Below the pieces are notes generated by a model, which did no database searches, was not told the DNA's origin, and saw only the letters and a program-made list of their open reading frames with translations. From positions 124,001-188,000 of the forward strand of contig QFNC01000002.1 in NCBI GenBank assembly GCA_003240695.1: a stretch of 64,000 nt of DNA. Reading direction: 5' to 3'. The DNA comes from Pseudoxanthomonas suwonensis. GTDB taxonomy: Bacteria > Pseudomonadota > Gammaproteobacteria > Xanthomonadales > Xanthomonadaceae. This document shows, piece after piece, positions 63,977 to 64,000 of the stretch (positions are counted from its first letter, which is position 1; each line of letters starts with the position of its first letter). Made by a program: the position numbers and the translations under genes.

Positions 63977-64000
63977 CGACCGCCCTGCGCATCGCCGGCG
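63973..64000 (+). CDS. rnhB: Likely ribonuclease HII, first residues only
   Basis: The window ends nine codons into this gene. MTTALRIAG is visible and the ATG overlaps the lpxB stop. RnhB commonly follows lpxB in this group and starts in a similar way (the next residues would be VDEAGRGP). The call rests mainly on position. Confidence 0.55.

Overview
The window is GC-rich chromosomal DNA of a gammaproteobacterium, most likely the family Xanthomonadaceae/Lysobacteraceae (Lysobacter, Luteimonas, Stenotrophomonas, Xanthomonas and relatives). The pointers are a kdkA-type Kdo kinase, a protein ending in an XVIPCD-like domain (the Xanthomonadales type IV secretion effector tag), the phoBR-ppk-ppx order, the frr-uppS-cdsA-dxr-rseP-bamA-lpxDA-fabZ-lpxB order, and creBCD. 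The genus cannot be fixed from sequence alone. Coding density is very high and many neighbouring genes overlap by 1-8 bases (ATGA, GTGA, TGATG). I see no insertion sequence, prophage, CRISPR array or rRNA operon.

Layout. 0-4 kb: low-affinity phosphate transport (pit plus a PhoU-like DUF47 protein) on minus, then a CNNM/CBS protein and an ExoD-like membrane protein on plus. 4-9 kb: a phosphonate-binding-like periplasmic protein coupled to a GGDEF/EAL sensor, then trmJ and suhB, which are divergent. 9.3-10.8 kb: an orphan candidate type IV secretion effector. 10.9-15.2 kb: the coupled minus-strand run kdkA, metallo-hydrolase, AAA ATPase, moaC, facing a family 9 glycosyltransferase and a DUF6165 gene. 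15.2-15.5 kb: tRNA-Ser and the 4.5S RNA, followed by a lipoprotein. 16.3-25.2 kb: a protein quality-control block read on minus (tig, clpP, clpX, lon, hupB, two tRNAs, ppiD). 25.3-26.3 kb: five tRNAs and a 103-base direct repeat that carries the tRNA-Lys 3' end. 26.4-30.8 kb: Bax inhibitor-1-like protein, isocitrate dehydrogenase, an AhpD-like protein, glutaredoxin and the outer-membrane quality-control protease BepA. 30.8-36.6 kb: phoB-phoR-ppk1-ppx with a three-repeat Pho box. 36.65-37.5 kb: two small unrecognised coupled genes behind a near-consensus promoter. 37.5-42.8 kb: a GNAT/degenerate nitrilase pair and creBCD. 42.8-50.3 kb: rlmJ, a DUF411 lipoprotein, an 84-residue orphan, and queA-tgt-yajC-secD-secF. 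50.4-64 kb: an aminotransferase, a cation efflux protein, then the envelope biogenesis run from frr to lpxB, with the window ending in what looks like rnhB.

How it works together. Three modules deal with phosphate or polyphosphate (pit/DUF47, the PhnD-like sensor, phoBR-ppk-ppx). At least two of them carry Pho-box-like repeats. A second theme is envelope construction and surveillance: Sec translocon accessories, PpiD, BepA, RseP, BamA, lipid A and isoprenoid synthesis, Kdo phosphorylation, and CreBCD with a cre-tag-like operator in front of creD.

The strongest candidates for new biology are the XVIPCD protein with an altered M23-like fold and two peptidoglycan-binding domains, the promoter-driven pair of small genes at 36.8-37.5 kb, and the nitrilase-like protein that has lost its catalytic triad.
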